Below are positions 42,244-52,700 of a stretch of DNA of 64,000 nucleotides, piece after piece (positions within the stretch are counted from its first letter, which is position 1; each line of letters starts with the position of its first letter). The notes under the pieces were generated by a model, which saw only the letters and a program-made list of their open reading frames with translations, did not search any database and was not told the origin of the DNA. A program made the position numbers and the translations under genes. This DNA is from an uncultured Bacteroidota bacterium (GTDB lineage Bacteria; Bacteroidota; Bacteroidia; Chitinophagales; Chitinophagaceae), in NCBI GenBank assembly GCA_903905065.1, contig CAIVEW010000100.1:116607-180606 (forward strand), in the 5' to 3' direction.

Positions 42244-42986
42244 CTCTTAGCGCCGCTGGTTGTCGCACCAGGTTTCTTGCAGCAGTGCAAATTGCATTTG
42301 ATCCCTGCACTTATCAATAGTGCACGGTCATATATGTGACTCATATAGTCGCCGGGAACTTTAGTCGTCAATGAAGTGAACATTTTTTGGTAAGATGGGC
42401 TGCACCAAACGCTGAGATGGCTACATAGTTGGTATTGAAATTCAAACTTGAGCAGGAACGCCCCTGAAACATCATTGTATTTATAATCCATGTTAATACC
42501 CGAAGCATCACTTATGCCTTCGGCAGCCATTTTACCTTTAAAATTGTAAAGCGCTTCCACGCCAATACCTGGATTAACAGTGAATTTATTGCCACTCTTA
42601 AGTGTATATGACAGCACCAGCGGCACCACCAGGTGGGGGTTCTGAATGGTATATTTTACCGACTTGGTTTGCGAACTTATGATCGGGTTTGTATTCGGCC
42701 CAACAACACAGCCACCGCTGCCTCCGGGCCCCAGAACAAAGCTAAGACCCGTCTCCAGATAGCTAAGGCCTGTTTCCATCTGCCAGTTGCCGAAATTGCT
42801 TCCAATGTTCAACTGGCCCTGTTCCGAGAGCACGCTCTGATGGTTCGCCTTATGAGAACTACCCAGCACGCCGAAGGAAGAATTCGAAGACCCCACCCCG
42901 GCTCCTGCTTTTACAAAATATCCATCTTGTGCAAATGCCGCAGAACAAGAGAAAACAAGTGCTAAAATCGAAATTAGTTTTTGCAT
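42240..42986 (-). CDS. Outer-membrane beta-barrel protein (porin-family type)
   Basis: The protein has 248 residues from MQKLISILALVFSCSAAFAQ, a clean signal peptide; the upstream open stretch of 33 codons is not credible. The mature part starts DGYFVKAGAGVGSSNSSFG and has alternating amphipathic strands (NWQMETGLSYLETGLSFVLG, IQNPHLVVPLVLSYTLKSGNKFTVNPGIGVEALYNF, GAFLLKFEFQYQLCSHLSVWCSPSYQKMF), the pattern of small 8-stranded outer-membrane proteins. Unusual for this class are several cysteines, including CNLHCCKK near the C-terminus. The function is unknown. The end overlaps the convergent gene by 4 bases. Confidence 0.75.
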   Translation of the reverse strand: MQKLISILALVFSCSAAFAQDGYFVKAGAGVGSSNSSFGVLGSSHKANHQSVLSEQGQLNIGSNFGNWQMETGLSYLETGLSFVLGPGGSGGCVVGPNTNPIISSQTKSVKYTIQNPHLVVPLVLSYTLKSGNKFTVNPGIGVEALYNFKGKMAAEGISDASGINMDYKYNDVSGAFLLKFEFQYQLCSHLSVWCSPSYQKMFTSLTTKVPGDYMSHIYDRALLISAGIKCNLHCCKKPGATTSGAKS

Positions 42987-43084
42987 AAAAGGCAGTTTTA
43001 GGTACCTAAATATATCAATAGTCTCAGGAAACCACAAATAAATTATTTGCATTAACCATAAGTTAAAACCGCACCGGGGTTGCA

Positions 43085-44092
43085 CTACAGGTACTTTTCC
43101 AGCTCTTGCTTTATGATGTAAAGAGGAGACGCAATTGCATTGATGTACTGAAAATTCCCCTCCCTAACATTCTTTATTGAAAGCTGTATCCCGCTGGCCT
43201 CGCTTTGTATAGCGTTTGCTACGTATTTGTCGCGGTCAGCATCGTAATACAAGTACGGCGCGCCCGAGGATCCAAAACGAAAATAACCCTTTACCAAATA
43301 GCGGTACCCTTCGAAAATATAGTTACCCCCAATGTCGTCGTTAAATATGCCAAAATGGTCCAGCATACCTTCTATCTGAGCTTCATTTAGCAGCCGGCCG
43401 GTGGGGCCGCTGGGAGAGCTTTGCAGGCAATAGAATTTTTCCGTTCCCTCATCCAGGAAACGGAAATCCACATCTACGCCTGGTATCTTATCAACGATCT
43501 CATGCGGTGTGTTTACGATCCGGTATAAAGCAATATCCGCGCTATAGAAAGCATTTACCAATTCCACCTCTACCAGGTAGGTATGCTTGCGGGAGTCATT
43601 GTCAAATATGACTTTGCCGGGTGCAAACAAATGAGAAAGAGCTGTATCGTTATAAAAAGTATTATCTCTGAACTGGAAAATAAGATGCGGCTTGCAGATA
43701 TTCTTCTGCGCCAGGGTTACCCATCTTGTGTCGAAGCGTTTCTGCTTCATGATATTGGCTATCGTTTGCAGGTTCGCCGGATCCGTGTTATTCAGATACC
43801 TTTTCTGCGTGTATTCATCCAGAAAATAGTGCTGGTCCAGGAAACGGGTCTGTGATCCATCCAATATAGGGAACAGTTCCTTCTTAAAGATAGCTTCATC
43901 AATGGATTTATAAAACCCAGCCGGTATTCTCAGATTGTGTGCCACGCTGAGAAAAAACCCCTTCCCGATATGGAATGCACAGATGTTATTTTCAAAGCTA
44001 CGCTTCTGGGGGTCTTCCGGGTTATATACCCACATGATGCGCTGAAGAGGTGATGTCTGTTCGTCTATGAGGCGGTGCTTGTTGTTGATCAT
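43085..44092 (-). CDS. Trypsin-like serine peptidase domain protein, no signal peptide
   Basis: The protein has 335 residues. It starts MINNKHRLIDEQTSPLQRIMWVYN, with no signal peptide or membrane helix. A chymotrypsin/trypsin-fold pattern is visible: GKGFFLSVAHN gives candidate His52, YSADIALYRI gives Asp186, and FRFGSSGAPYLYY gives Ser276 within a GxSGxP motif. Spacing between His and Asp is longer than in simple trypsins because of an insertion (about residues 60-165). I infer a cytoplasmic trypsin-like protein. Proteolysis is not shown and the target is unknown. It stands upstream of the beta-barrel gene on the same strand and is divergent from the ABC transporter. Confidence 0.7.
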   Translation of the reverse strand: MINNKHRLIDEQTSPLQRIMWVYNPEDPQKRSFENNICAFHIGKGFFLSVAHNLRIPAGFYKSIDEAIFKKELFPILDGSQTRFLDQHYFLDEYTQKRYLNNTDPANLQTIANIMKQKRFDTRWVTLAQKNICKPHLIFQFRDNTFYNDTALSHLFAPGKVIFDNDSRKHTYLVEVELVNAFYSADIALYRIVNTPHEIVDKIPGVDVDFRFLDEGTEKFYCLQSSPSGPTGRLLNEAQIEGMLDHFGIFNDDIGGNYIFEGYRYLVKGYFRFGSSGAPYLYYDADRDKYVANAIQSEASGIQLSIKNVREGNFQYINAIASPLYIIKQELEKYL

Positions 44093-44203
44093 CTAATTTT
44101 GATAGTTGCTTAGGTCAATCACAGAATTTATTAGTAATTATAACCTTGTGTTAAGCAAAATTACATTATTTTTCAGCCTCTTTGTAACAAAACGCATTCA
44201 CTG

Positions 44204-44220
44204 AACGATGTACTATCGTT
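44204..44220. promoter_or_regulatory. Operator-like palindrome in a divergent promoter region
   Basis: AACGAT GTACT ATCGTT forms a perfect 6-bp inverted repeat with a 5-base spacer in the 182-bp gap between the divergent peptidase and ABC genes. A second overlapping pair (GTACT ... AGTAC) follows. It could bind a dimeric repressor. No regulator gene is adjacent. Confidence 0.3.
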
Positions 44221-44244
44221 AGTAATACTTAGTACACTTTTGTG

Positions 44245-44265
44245 TTTTGACTTTTAACTTTTGAC
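44245..44265 (+). repeat. Heptamer repeat before the ABC ATPase gene
   Basis: TTTTGAC TTTTAAC TTTTGAC, then TTAATTATT and the ATG at 44275. It has the same unit type as the block before hppD. Confidence 0.75.
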
Positions 44266-44274
44266 TTAATTATT

Positions 44275-45135
44275 ATGCTCCAGATAACCAACCTCTCTAA
44301 AACTTACCCCAACGGCGTGCAGGCGCTGAAGGATGTAACGCTTAACATTTCAAACGGCATGTTCGGCCTGCTGGGCCCAAATGGCGCCGGCAAATCCACG
44401 CTTATGCGTACAATAGCCACGTTACAGGATGCTGACTCCGGCACCATCATGTTTGGCGATATAGATGTGAGCAAGCAGAAGCAGGAGTTGCGCAAAGTGC
44501 TGGGTTATTTGCCGCAGGAGTTTGGCGTTTATCCCAAAGTATCAGCAGAAGAGATGCTGCATTATATAGCACGACTGAAAGGGATAGCTAATGATAAGGA
44601 ACGCAAGGAATTGGTAAAGGCATTACTGGAACAGGTGAACCTGTACAATCACCGCGGTAAATCGCTTGGGGGTTACTCTGGCGGTATGAAGCAACGTTTC
44701 GGCATCGCCCAGGCCCTGATAGGCAACCCCAAGCTGATAATTGTGGATGAGCCAACGGCTGGCCTAGACCCTGCCGAGCGCCTGCGGTTCAACAACCTGC
44801 TTAGTGAGATCGGCGAGAACATTGTAGTGATACTTTCTACCCATATTGTGGATGATGTAAGCGAGCTATGCAAAGACATGGCCATCATTGCCGGCGGTAA
44901 AGTAGTGCAGCGCGGCAACCCAGAAGAACTGGTCAATGGCCTCCAAAACAAAGTTTGGAGCAAGCGCGTGGGTAAGGATGAAGTGTCCCGCTATCAAACG
45001 GAATACAAACTCATACTGGCCAAGCTCTCGGGTGGCTCCATGAAGGTATTCGTAAACAGCGATACCGATCCCGGCGATGGCTTCAAACCGGAACATGCTA
45101 CGCTTGAGGACATTTACTTTTCAAACATCTCCTGA
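44275..45135 (+). CDS. ABC transporter ATP-binding protein
   Basis: The protein has 286 residues. Walker A GLLGPNGAGKSTLMRTIATL, Q-loop GYLPQEFGVYPKVSAEEMLHYIA, signature LGGYSGGMKQRFGIAQAL, Walker B LIIVDEPTAGLDPAERLRF and H-switch VILSTHIVDDVSELC are all intact. A C-terminal extension of about 75 residues follows the nucleotide-binding domain. The gene is 18 bases upstream of the permease/M1-peptidase fusion, its certain partner. The transporter substrate is unknown. A heptamer repeat lies directly before the start. Confidence 0.95.
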   Translation: MLQITNLSKTYPNGVQALKDVTLNISNGMFGLLGPNGAGKSTLMRTIATLQDADSGTIMFGDIDVSKQKQELRKVLGYLPQEFGVYPKVSAEEMLHYIARLKGIANDKERKELVKALLEQVNLYNHRGKSLGGYSGGMKQRFGIAQALIGNPKLIIVDEPTAGLDPAERLRFNNLLSEIGENIVVILSTHIVDDVSELCKDMAIIAGGKVVQRGNPEELVNGLQNKVWSKRVGKDEVSRYQTEYKLILAKLSGGSMKVFVNSDTDPGDGFKPEHATLEDIYFSNIS

Positions 45136-45153
45136 TCATTTTAACCCAAAAAT

Positions 45154-48100
45154 ATGTTTGCATCCATTTTTGCTTTTGAGGTAAGGAGGCTGATGAAGTC
45201 ACTGTCTACCTATATCTATTTCTTTATTCTTTTCCTGGTTGCTTTTTTGGTCGCGCTGATTGCTGGAGGCGCTTTTAAGGAGGCTAATATGCAGTTCGGT
45301 GGTGAAAAAGTCTTCGCCAATGCGCCTACCATTATTGATGCATTATTTTCGGGGATAGACAATTTTGTGGGTGTCATCATTATTGTCGCCGTCATTGGTA
45401 ATGCCGTACTGAAAGACTTTACCACCAATACCTACACAATGATTTTCACGACGCCCGTGCCGAAATTTCATTATTTATTCGGGCGTTTCTCTGCATCTAT
45501 GTTCATATCATTGCTTATTCTTGCGGGGCCTGCGCTGGGCCTCATGCTGGGATATGCAACGCCCTGGGTAAATCCAGACAGGATCGGGGCTTTCTCGGTT
45601 GTGCCATATGTACTCACCTATCTGCAAACGATCATTCCAAACACCATAATTACCGGCACTATATTCTTTGCCGTAAGCCTCATTGCCCGGGACGTATTTG
45701 TGATCTGGTTGTCACTGATCATATTCTTTGTTGCAAGAGGTGTATCTAACTCTTTCTTTGGCACGCTGGATAACCAGACGATTGCCTCCTTGGTAGACCC
45801 AATGGGCAACCTGGCCAAACGAGCCATGAGCAAGTACTGGAGCGCATACGAAGACAACCATCTTAATTACAAACTACGCGGCTTGTTCCTCGCTAACAGG
45901 CTCATATGGCTCGGCTTGTCTGCCGTTATCTGGGGCATTGGCTACTCCTTCTTTTCTTTTTCAGCGAGCCCTCGCAGATTATCTTTCAGGAAACCAAAAA
46001 TTGCCGACAGTTCCAAACTCACTTTCGTACCCAAATTTATTAATACGGAAACATTACCCCCTGCCGCCCGGTCTTTTACAACAGGCGCTAATCTTAAAAA
46101 CCTTTGGGGACTCTCGGTAAATGAATGCCTCGCCCTATGGCGCAATACTTACTTCCGGATTATTATGCTGTTTGGCATGCTCTTCCTGTTTCTTGCTTCT
46201 ACCCAACTAGGTAAGATCTACGAGACAACAGTATTCCCGGTTACCTATGTTATCATCGAGCAGCTAGGCGGCACCTTCATGATATTTATGATCATTGTCA
46301 CCATTATGTTCTCGGGTGAGCTCGTCTGGAAATCGCGCGACTTTAGAATGAGCAATATTCTTGACTCGCTACCTGTGCCCAACTGGGTGTTTTACGCAAG
46401 CAAAATAGCCGGAGTGATCTTCATGCAGGTTTTGCTTTTGGCTGTTATCATGATCTGCGGTGTCATAGTCCAACTGTTCAAAGGATACACTCATTTCGAG
46501 ATATTGCTCTACCTAAAATACCTCCTTGGTTTCCGCCTTATAGACATGGTTATGCTAGCCGTACTGGCGGTTTTTGTGCAAACGTTGGTAAGCAATAAAT
46601 ATCTGGGTTACTTTATAGTCGCACTGTTTTATATCTGGAATACAACGTTTGCTGGAATTGTCCTCAAGCGTAACCTGTTTGTCTTCTCCTCCGACCCGGG
46701 CATTGAATATTCAGATATGAACGGGTTTGGCCATGCGGTATTCCCCTTCTATGTGTACAAGTTTTACTGGGGTGCTTTCTGCATTCTGCTCGCCGTCCTC
46801 TCCAGCCTGCTATGGGCACGCGGCAGCGAAACCGGCCTGAAGTTGCGTATGGCACACTCGCGTAACAAAGCTAACCGCACGTCGTGGACGGTGGCAACAA
46901 TTGCATTGCTGATATTTATGGGCATGGGTGGATACATATACTACAACACCAGCGTTCTCAACAAATTCAAGAGTGACTTCCAGCAGGAAGAACTGCAAGC
47001 TAAGTACGAAAAGAAATTCAAAAAATTTGAGTTTGCTCCCCAGCCAAAGATCACAGATGTGCAAGTAAACGTAGACATCTTCCCATCGGAGCGAGCGCTG
47101 CACACAACCGGTACTTTTGTGCTCAAAAACAAAAGCCACTTTGCTATTGATTCTGTTCATGTCCTGCTGCCGTCGTCTATAAAAATCAATGCGCTTGGAT
47201 TTTCGCGGCAATCACAATTGCAACTTAATGATTCCGACTACGCTTACCGCATATATAAGCTGGCACAACCGTTGCAGCCCGGCGATACGATGACGTTATC
47301 CTTCAACCTCGATATGGTCTCCAAGGGATTCAGGGAGAACTTCACGGGGTTAAGCCGGCCTTTGTATAATGGCACCTTTGTCAACAACCAGGATTTCCAC
47401 CCCGCAATCGGCTATGATCACAACTTTGAACTGGCAGATAACAGCCAACGAAAGAAACACGGCCTGGGCTATCGGCCTACTGCAAACGCAATTACGGATA
47501 CCGCACAATACCAACGCAATGTATTTACCCACGATGCCGACTTTATCACTTTTGACGCCACGGTCAGCACCGTACCCGACCAAACGGCCGTAGCGCCCGG
47601 CTATCTTGTAAAAGAATGGACCGACAATGGCCGGCATTATTTTCACTACAAGATGGACAATAAAATCCTCAACTTCTATTCTTTCCTCTCCGCGCGCTAC
47701 ACTGTTAAAAAAGAAGTATACAACGGCATAGCCCTGGAAATATACTATCAGAAAGGCCACGAGTACAACCTGGATCGTATGTTCAATGGTATGAAGAAGT
47801 CGCTGAACTATTACACGTCTCAGTTTTCTCCTTATCAGCACAAACAGGTACGAATACTGGAATTTCCCCGCTATGCAACGTTCGCACAATCTTTCCCGAA
47901 TACAATCCCGTTTTCAGAGGGGATAGGTTTTATTGCAGATGTTGACGACAGCAGTAAGGAAAATGTCGACTATCCTTTCTATGTCACCGCCCACGAGGTT
48001 GCACACCAATGGTTTGCACACCAGGTGATCGGTGCAAACGTAGAGGGCTCAAATATGCTGTCCGAATCACTGGCGCAATATGGTGCCATCATGGTTATGG

Positions 48101-48777
48101 AAAAAGAGTATGGCGAAGACAGGCTTAGGAAATTCCTGAAGATAGAAATGGACAACTACCTGCGCTCACGGGCAAACGAAGCCGAAAAAGAAAAAACTCT
48201 CGAGCGCGTTGATGATGGGCAAGGATACATACTCTACCAGAAAGGCGGCATTGTTATGCACGCACTCAATAAATATATGGGAGAAGACAGCCTCAATCAT
48301 GCCCTCAAAAGGTTCATCGAGCGCTATGGTTTCCAGGGACCACCCTACCCCACAACCCTGGACCTCGTCGCCTGCCTGCGCCAGTCCACCCCAGACTCAC
48401 TTCAATACTTCATCACCGACGCCTTTGAAAAGATCACCATTTACGATAACAAAATCACCGAGGCGCACCTGGACAGCACCGGCGGAAAATACGTTGTTAA
48501 CGTTACCGTTGATTCCAAAAAGCTCAGCGCTGATTCTACCGGCAAGGAAACACCAGTGCCTTCAAATGATTACATAGAGATCGGCATTTACAATGACTCG
48601 AAAACCCTTGCTCAAGTGACGCGCTACAAACTGAAAGGTGGTGAAACAAAATTGGCTATCCCGGTGAGCAAACGGCCTTACAAAGTGGTCATAGACCCTC
48701 GCCTGCTGCTCATAGACAAAAAGCTAGAGGATAATGAAATGAAGCTGGATGGTAAAGATCAGGCGGAAAAGAAATAA
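45154..48777 (+). CDS. ABC transporter permease fused to M1-family aminopeptidase
   Basis: The protein has 1207 residues. The N-terminal half (about 1-580) has two sets of transmembrane helices of the ABC-2 type (for example TYIYFFILFLVAFLVALIAGG, FVGVIIIVAVIGNAVLKDFTTNTY, then a second set from about 330 with FRIIMLFGMLFLFLAS). A further helix (SWTVATIALLIFMGMGGYIYY) leads to a periplasmic region. The C-terminal half is an M1 metallopeptidase: HEVAH at residues 947-951, then NMLSESLAQYGAIMVMEKEYGE containing the third zinc-ligand Glu. The family usually keeps GAMEN upstream; here the region reads NTIPFSEGIGFIADV, so the exopeptidase motif is altered. The fusion is known in Bacteroidota. Together with the upstream ATPase it may couple transport to peptide handling. 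Confidence 0.92.
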   Translation: MFASIFAFEVRRLMKSLSTYIYFFILFLVAFLVALIAGGAFKEANMQFGGEKVFANAPTIIDALFSGIDNFVGVIIIVAVIGNAVLKDFTTNTYTMIFTTPVPKFHYLFGRFSASMFISLLILAGPALGLMLGYATPWVNPDRIGAFSVVPYVLTYLQTIIPNTIITGTIFFAVSLIARDVFVIWLSLIIFFVARGVSNSFFGTLDNQTIASLVDPMGNLAKRAMSKYWSAYEDNHLNYKLRGLFLANRLIWLGLSAVIWGIGYSFFSFSASPRRLSFRKPKIADSSKLTFVPKFINTETLPPAARSFTTGANLKNLWGLSVNECLALWRNTYFRIIMLFGMLFLFLASTQLGKIYETTVFPVTYVIIEQLGGTFMIFMIIVTIMFSGELVWKSRDFRMSNILDSLPVPNWVFYASKIAGVIFMQVLLLAVIMICGVIVQLFKGYTHFEILLYLKYLLGFRLIDMVMLAVLAVFVQTLVSNKYLGYFIVALFYIWNTTFAGIVLKRNLFVFSSDPGIEYSDMNGFGHAVFPFYVYKFYWGAFCILLAVLSSLLWARGSETGLKLRMAHSRNKANRTSWTVATIALLIFMGMGGYIYYNTSVLNKFKSDFQQEELQAKYEKKFKKFEFAPQPKITDVQVNVDIFPSERALHTTGTFVLKNKSHFAIDSVHVLLPSSIKINALGFSRQSQLQLNDSDYAYRIYKLAQPLQPGDTMTLSFNLDMVSKGFRENFTGLSRPLYNGTFVNNQDFHPAIGYDHNFELADNSQRKKHGLGYRPTANAITDTAQYQRNVFTHDADFITFDATVSTVPDQTAVAPGYLVKEWTDNGRHYFHYKMDNKILNFYSFLSARYTVKKEVYNGIALEIYYQKGHEYNLDRMFNGMKKSLNYYTSQFSPYQHKQVRILEFPRYATFAQSFPNTIPFSEGIGFIADVDDSSKENVDYPFYVTAHEVAHQWFAHQVIGANVEGSNMLSESLAQYGAIMVMEKEYGEDRLRKFLKIEMDNYLRSRANEAEKEKTLERVDDGQGYILYQKGGIVMHALNKYMGEDSLNHALKRFIERYGFQGPPYPTTLDLVACLRQSTPDSLQYFITDAFEKITIYDNKITEAHLDSTGGKYVVNVTVDSKKLSADSTGKETPVPSNDYIEIGIYNDSKTLAQVTRYKLKGGETKLAIPVSKRPYKVVIDPRLLLIDKKLEDNEMKLDGKDQAEKK

Positions 48778-48795
48778 ACCTCACCCACTTACACA

Positions 48796-48826
48796 TTTTG
48801 AATTTTTACTTTTTGAATTTTGAATT
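48796..48826 (+). repeat. Heptamer repeat at the end of a convergent gene pair
   Basis: TTTTGAA TTTTTAC TTTTTGAA TTTTGAA TT. The 3' end runs into the stop codon of the minus-strand gene at 48825. Confidence 0.75.
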
Positions 48827-49538
48827 AAACAAGGTGTCTCACCAACACCCGCTTTGCCACTGGCAATAGGGTCTCATTAAAAGGCACGCTCAAAGGAAAT
48901 TCCATTTTATACACCGCCGGATTCGGCAACGCTCTGTAAGCGCGGATAATGTCGAGCTTTATTTGTTCGTAGGTGTTTGCAAGGTTCTTTGTTCGGCTAT
49001 CAATATACTCCATTCTTATACCTCTGTATTTCGAATTTTGGAGCTCAAATAGCGTCACGGTATAGCTGTATATCCGCACCTCAGGCAGGTTGGAATAACG
49101 CAAAAAAACATACCCTTCATTTTTATATAGTGGCATGATGCCTACCGGTTCCACTTCCAGTTTCTTCTCTATAAAATCATATATCTCCGCGCCCTCGCTG
49201 ATCGTTCCTTTCATTTCATCTACCGCATACCCCACTATCCGGCTCAGTTCCTGCATCACTTCATCATCGGCCAGCATCCGTTCATACACCATTTCAAGCC
49301 TTTGCATATCCAGCCTGTCAAACTTCTTCGGAAACCGGTCTTGCAGCAATTGCTTGTTATTCTGGAAAGCAACAAGGTTATTGTAATGAAAAACCATATC
49401 AGAAAGCTGCGGGTAAAGCTTGGTCTCGTTGAAGCATTTTTTCACTTCCTGCAGGTAGGCGAGTAACCTGTATTTCTGTAGCTCAAAATCTATATACCCT
49501 TCCATGAACCACGTTTCGCTCAGTACCATAGATAACAT
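48825..49538 (-). CDS. Conserved hypothetical cytoplasmic protein
   Basis: The protein has 237 residues from the first ATG; MEGYIDFELQKYRLLAYLQEVKKCF, 11 codons later, may be the true start. No signal peptide or membrane segment. The first half is helical and charged (FNETKLYPQLSDMVFHYNNLVAFQNNKQLLQDRFPKKFDRLDMQRLEMVYERMLADDEVMQELSRIV). The second half is mixed alpha/beta (GIMPLYKNEGYVFLRYSNLPEVRIYSYTVTLFELQNSKYRGIRMEYI). Not recognised as a named family, though this architecture is seen in Bacteroidota genomes. It is convergent with the ABC permease gene and has no operon partner. Confidence 0.65.
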   Translation of the reverse strand: MLSMVLSETWFMEGYIDFELQKYRLLAYLQEVKKCFNETKLYPQLSDMVFHYNNLVAFQNNKQLLQDRFPKKFDRLDMQRLEMVYERMLADDEVMQELSRIVGYAVDEMKGTISEGAEIYDFIEKKLEVEPVGIMPLYKNEGYVFLRYSNLPEVRIYSYTVTLFELQNSKYRGIRMEYIDSRTKNLANTYEQIKLDIIRAYRALPNPAVYKMEFPLSVPFNETLLPVAKRVLVRHLV

Positions 49539-49664
49539 CTTTGTTCTAAGTTAAGTATATCAAAATCAATGCCATAAAAAGCCTTTCCACACTTTGTGGA
49601 TTGCCGGCATTTTCCCGTCGTTGGTATAAAATTCGGTTACATCAAAAAAACACCCTTCGGCCAT

Positions 49665-49672
49665 TATTTTTG
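49665..49672 (+). promoter_or_regulatory. TAnnTTTG -7 box (TATTTTTG)
   Basis: An exact -7 consensus lies about 115 bases upstream of the SprB-repeat gene in a 248-bp gap. The rest of that gap (49539-49786) is AT-rich, with one small perfect palindrome at 49586-49600 (TCCACA CTT TGTGGA). Confidence 0.4.
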
Positions 49673-49786
49673 CTTATATTTACGCATTATATTTTATTGA
49701 TTGTTTCGGTGATTTTAAAAAGATCGCTGAAGTCCTAACGTTTGTTTATTAAAAATCGTCAATAGCATAAATCTAAAGCTGTAATT

Positions 49787-52700
49787 ATGAGAAAATTTAC
49801 CCTTTTTGTTCTTTTAATGGCCCTGGCCGTTATTTCCCGCTCACAAACCATTTCCTTTTCCCTTGTTACACCACCTTGTCACAATGATGGTCTGTTAACC
49901 GTTAATATGACCGGTCTCACCCCACCACTTACCGTTAGCTGGACCACTTACGGTTCCAGCGGCGCTACGATCACACACACAGGTGTGACCGGACTTTTCG
50001 ATGCGCTCACGGGCTATTCAGGCGGCCCGGTTTACGTTTATGCTACCGACGGAACAAACGTTGCCGCAAACAGTTACGGCGGTATGCCTCCCTTTTATTT
50101 CTCTGTGGCCGCTTCACCGGAGGTATGCCCAACACCGGGCGCTGCCAGCGTTTCCGTTAGCGGAGGCACGGCACCTTATACCTACCAGTGGTACAACCTG
50201 GCTACTTCAGGGACTGTTGGCACCGGAACGCCTATCAGCCTGCTTACCGGTCAATACGGCGTTATGATTACCGATGCGCATGGCTGCACCTATGGCACTC
50301 AGGACGATAACATCGATACAGCTACCTCAGCCATTATCGGGTATATCGCTCCGTTTACCGTCTCTTTGAATGCCACCACTGCAAGTTGCACTAACGGTAC
50401 CGCTTCTGTTGTGAGTGTTTCCTCGGGAGCTGCTCTTCCGGTTACTTATTTATGGAGCAACGGCGCCTCTACTGCTTCTATTGCTGGCCTTACGACTGGC
50501 TTTTACAGCGTTGTAGTAACTGATGCTCTGGGTTGCATAAGCGGCCTGGACTCCGGTAGCAGTAGTTCTGGTATTTATGTTCCACAGTCGGTTACCATCT
50601 CAGTACCGGTAACACCTACACCTACTTCCTGCCTGGATACGAACGGCGCGGTTATTGCTTTCGGTTCGGGAGGCGTTAGTCCTTACACATACCTTTGGAA
50701 CAATGGGTCTGTTGCACAATCGCAGACAGGATTGGCAGCGGGCTATTATTCTGTTTTGGCAACCGATGCCAACGGTTGCATTGGTAGCGGTGCCGCATAC
50801 GTCAATGTTTCTACGCCTATTACAGTTACATACACGTCCAGCCCTAGCTTGTGCACATCACCTACCGGCAATGCAACACTCGTACCCGCAGGGGGCACCT
50901 CTCCTTATACAGTATTGTGGTATACGGCCCCGCCGCAAACAACACCTACTGCTACTTCGCTGGCTGCTGGCAACTACAATTTCAAAGTTACCGATGCAGT
51001 GGGCTGTATTCAAACAGGAACTGTAAATGTGCCACCGGTCGATGTTATTAGCCTTAGTTTCTCATCCACGCCGGCATTGTGCACACTTTCTACCGGCAGT
51101 TTAAATGTTGCCGCTGTAGGCGGTGTTACTCCTTACACTTATTTATGGAATACAGGCGCCACCACACCCGGTCTTAGCAGTGTACCGGCTGGATACTATA
51201 TGCTCACTGTCACTGACGCTCTCGGCTGTAAAGTCACAAAAACTCCATACCTGCCCGACTATTCACCGGTATCACTTGGCGTTAGTGTCACTCCTGCATC
51301 GTGTATCTTCACAAACGACGGATCTCTCACTGCAGTGCCCATGGGCGGAACAGCACCCTACTCCTATGGTTGGAGCTCCGGAGGCACTACAGCTACCATC
51401 AGTGGCCTGCCTTATGGCTCTTACTGGTTTTATGTGACCGACGCAGCAGGATGCACCGCTAATAATTATACATGGCTGCCGTTCGACTCTTCAGCCACTG
51501 ATTGTTACTGCACAATTTCCGGTACTATTTATAACGACACCAACAGCAACTGCGTTCAGGATCCGGGCGAGGTAGGAATAAACAATGTGCAGGTTTACTG
51601 CAGCGGCATTGGTTACACCTATACAGATGCCAGCGGCCATTATTCATTCCTGGTTCCTTCAGGCACTTATACAGTTTTAGAGACAGTTTTAGCCTTTTAC
51701 CCACTTGCTTCCTGCCAGAGCAATGCCATAGTGGTAACAGCTGCCGCTGCAACAGGTTGCATACATACCGTTGACTTCGCAAACACAATGGACACGATAC
51801 ATGATATGCATATCTCTACCTGGGATTACAGCTTCCCTGTAATTGGAAATCCATATACGCAGATCACTACCATTTCTAATGATGGTACTGTTGAAGAAGA
51901 TTCTGTACTGGCTGTTTATGCAGAGGATGGGCAGTTATTGGCGCCTACGTTTATGCCTTCCGGTATTTTCACCGGGCCAACAGGTGATTATAATACAGCC
52001 GCCGGTTTCCCTGCAATGATGCCGGGCCAGACTTCATTTTTCTTTATGAACTACAACGTTCCCACCGACGTACCTATTGGAACCACTGTAAATTTCCACG
52101 ATACTATAGCTTATAAGGCGCCGATGGACAACTGGCTCACTGACTATTCTCCATGGAATAACGTGAATTATTTCTCTACAAATACCGTTGCGGCTTATGA
52201 CCCGAACTTCAAAGAAGTAAGCCCCAAAGGTACCGGCCCTCAAGGATATATCACCTATGCCGATTCCACACTGGAGTATATGGTGCACTTCCAGAACACA
52301 GGCACGGCTCCTGCCCAGAACATCATTGTAATTGATACTATTGATGGCAACCTGGATTGGACGACCCTGCGTCCGGAATATATGTCTGCAGCTTGCAAAG
52401 TAACGTTGCAGCAGGTCGGCAGCATGAAGGTGGCTAAATTCACTTTTAACAACATCTTCCTGCCAACTAAAACATCGAACGATCTGCGTAGCAACGGCAT
52501 GTTTACCTACACCATTAAGACCATGCCCGGACTGCCAATTGGCACACAGTTCAAAAACCGTGCGTCCATCTACTTTGATTACAACGCCCCTGTAATGACT
52601 AACCAGACACTTAACACGCTCGGCGCTACTGCTACTACCGCCGTAACCAATACGACGACAGTGCCGCAGCGTGCATTTACCATTTATCCCAACCCTGCTG

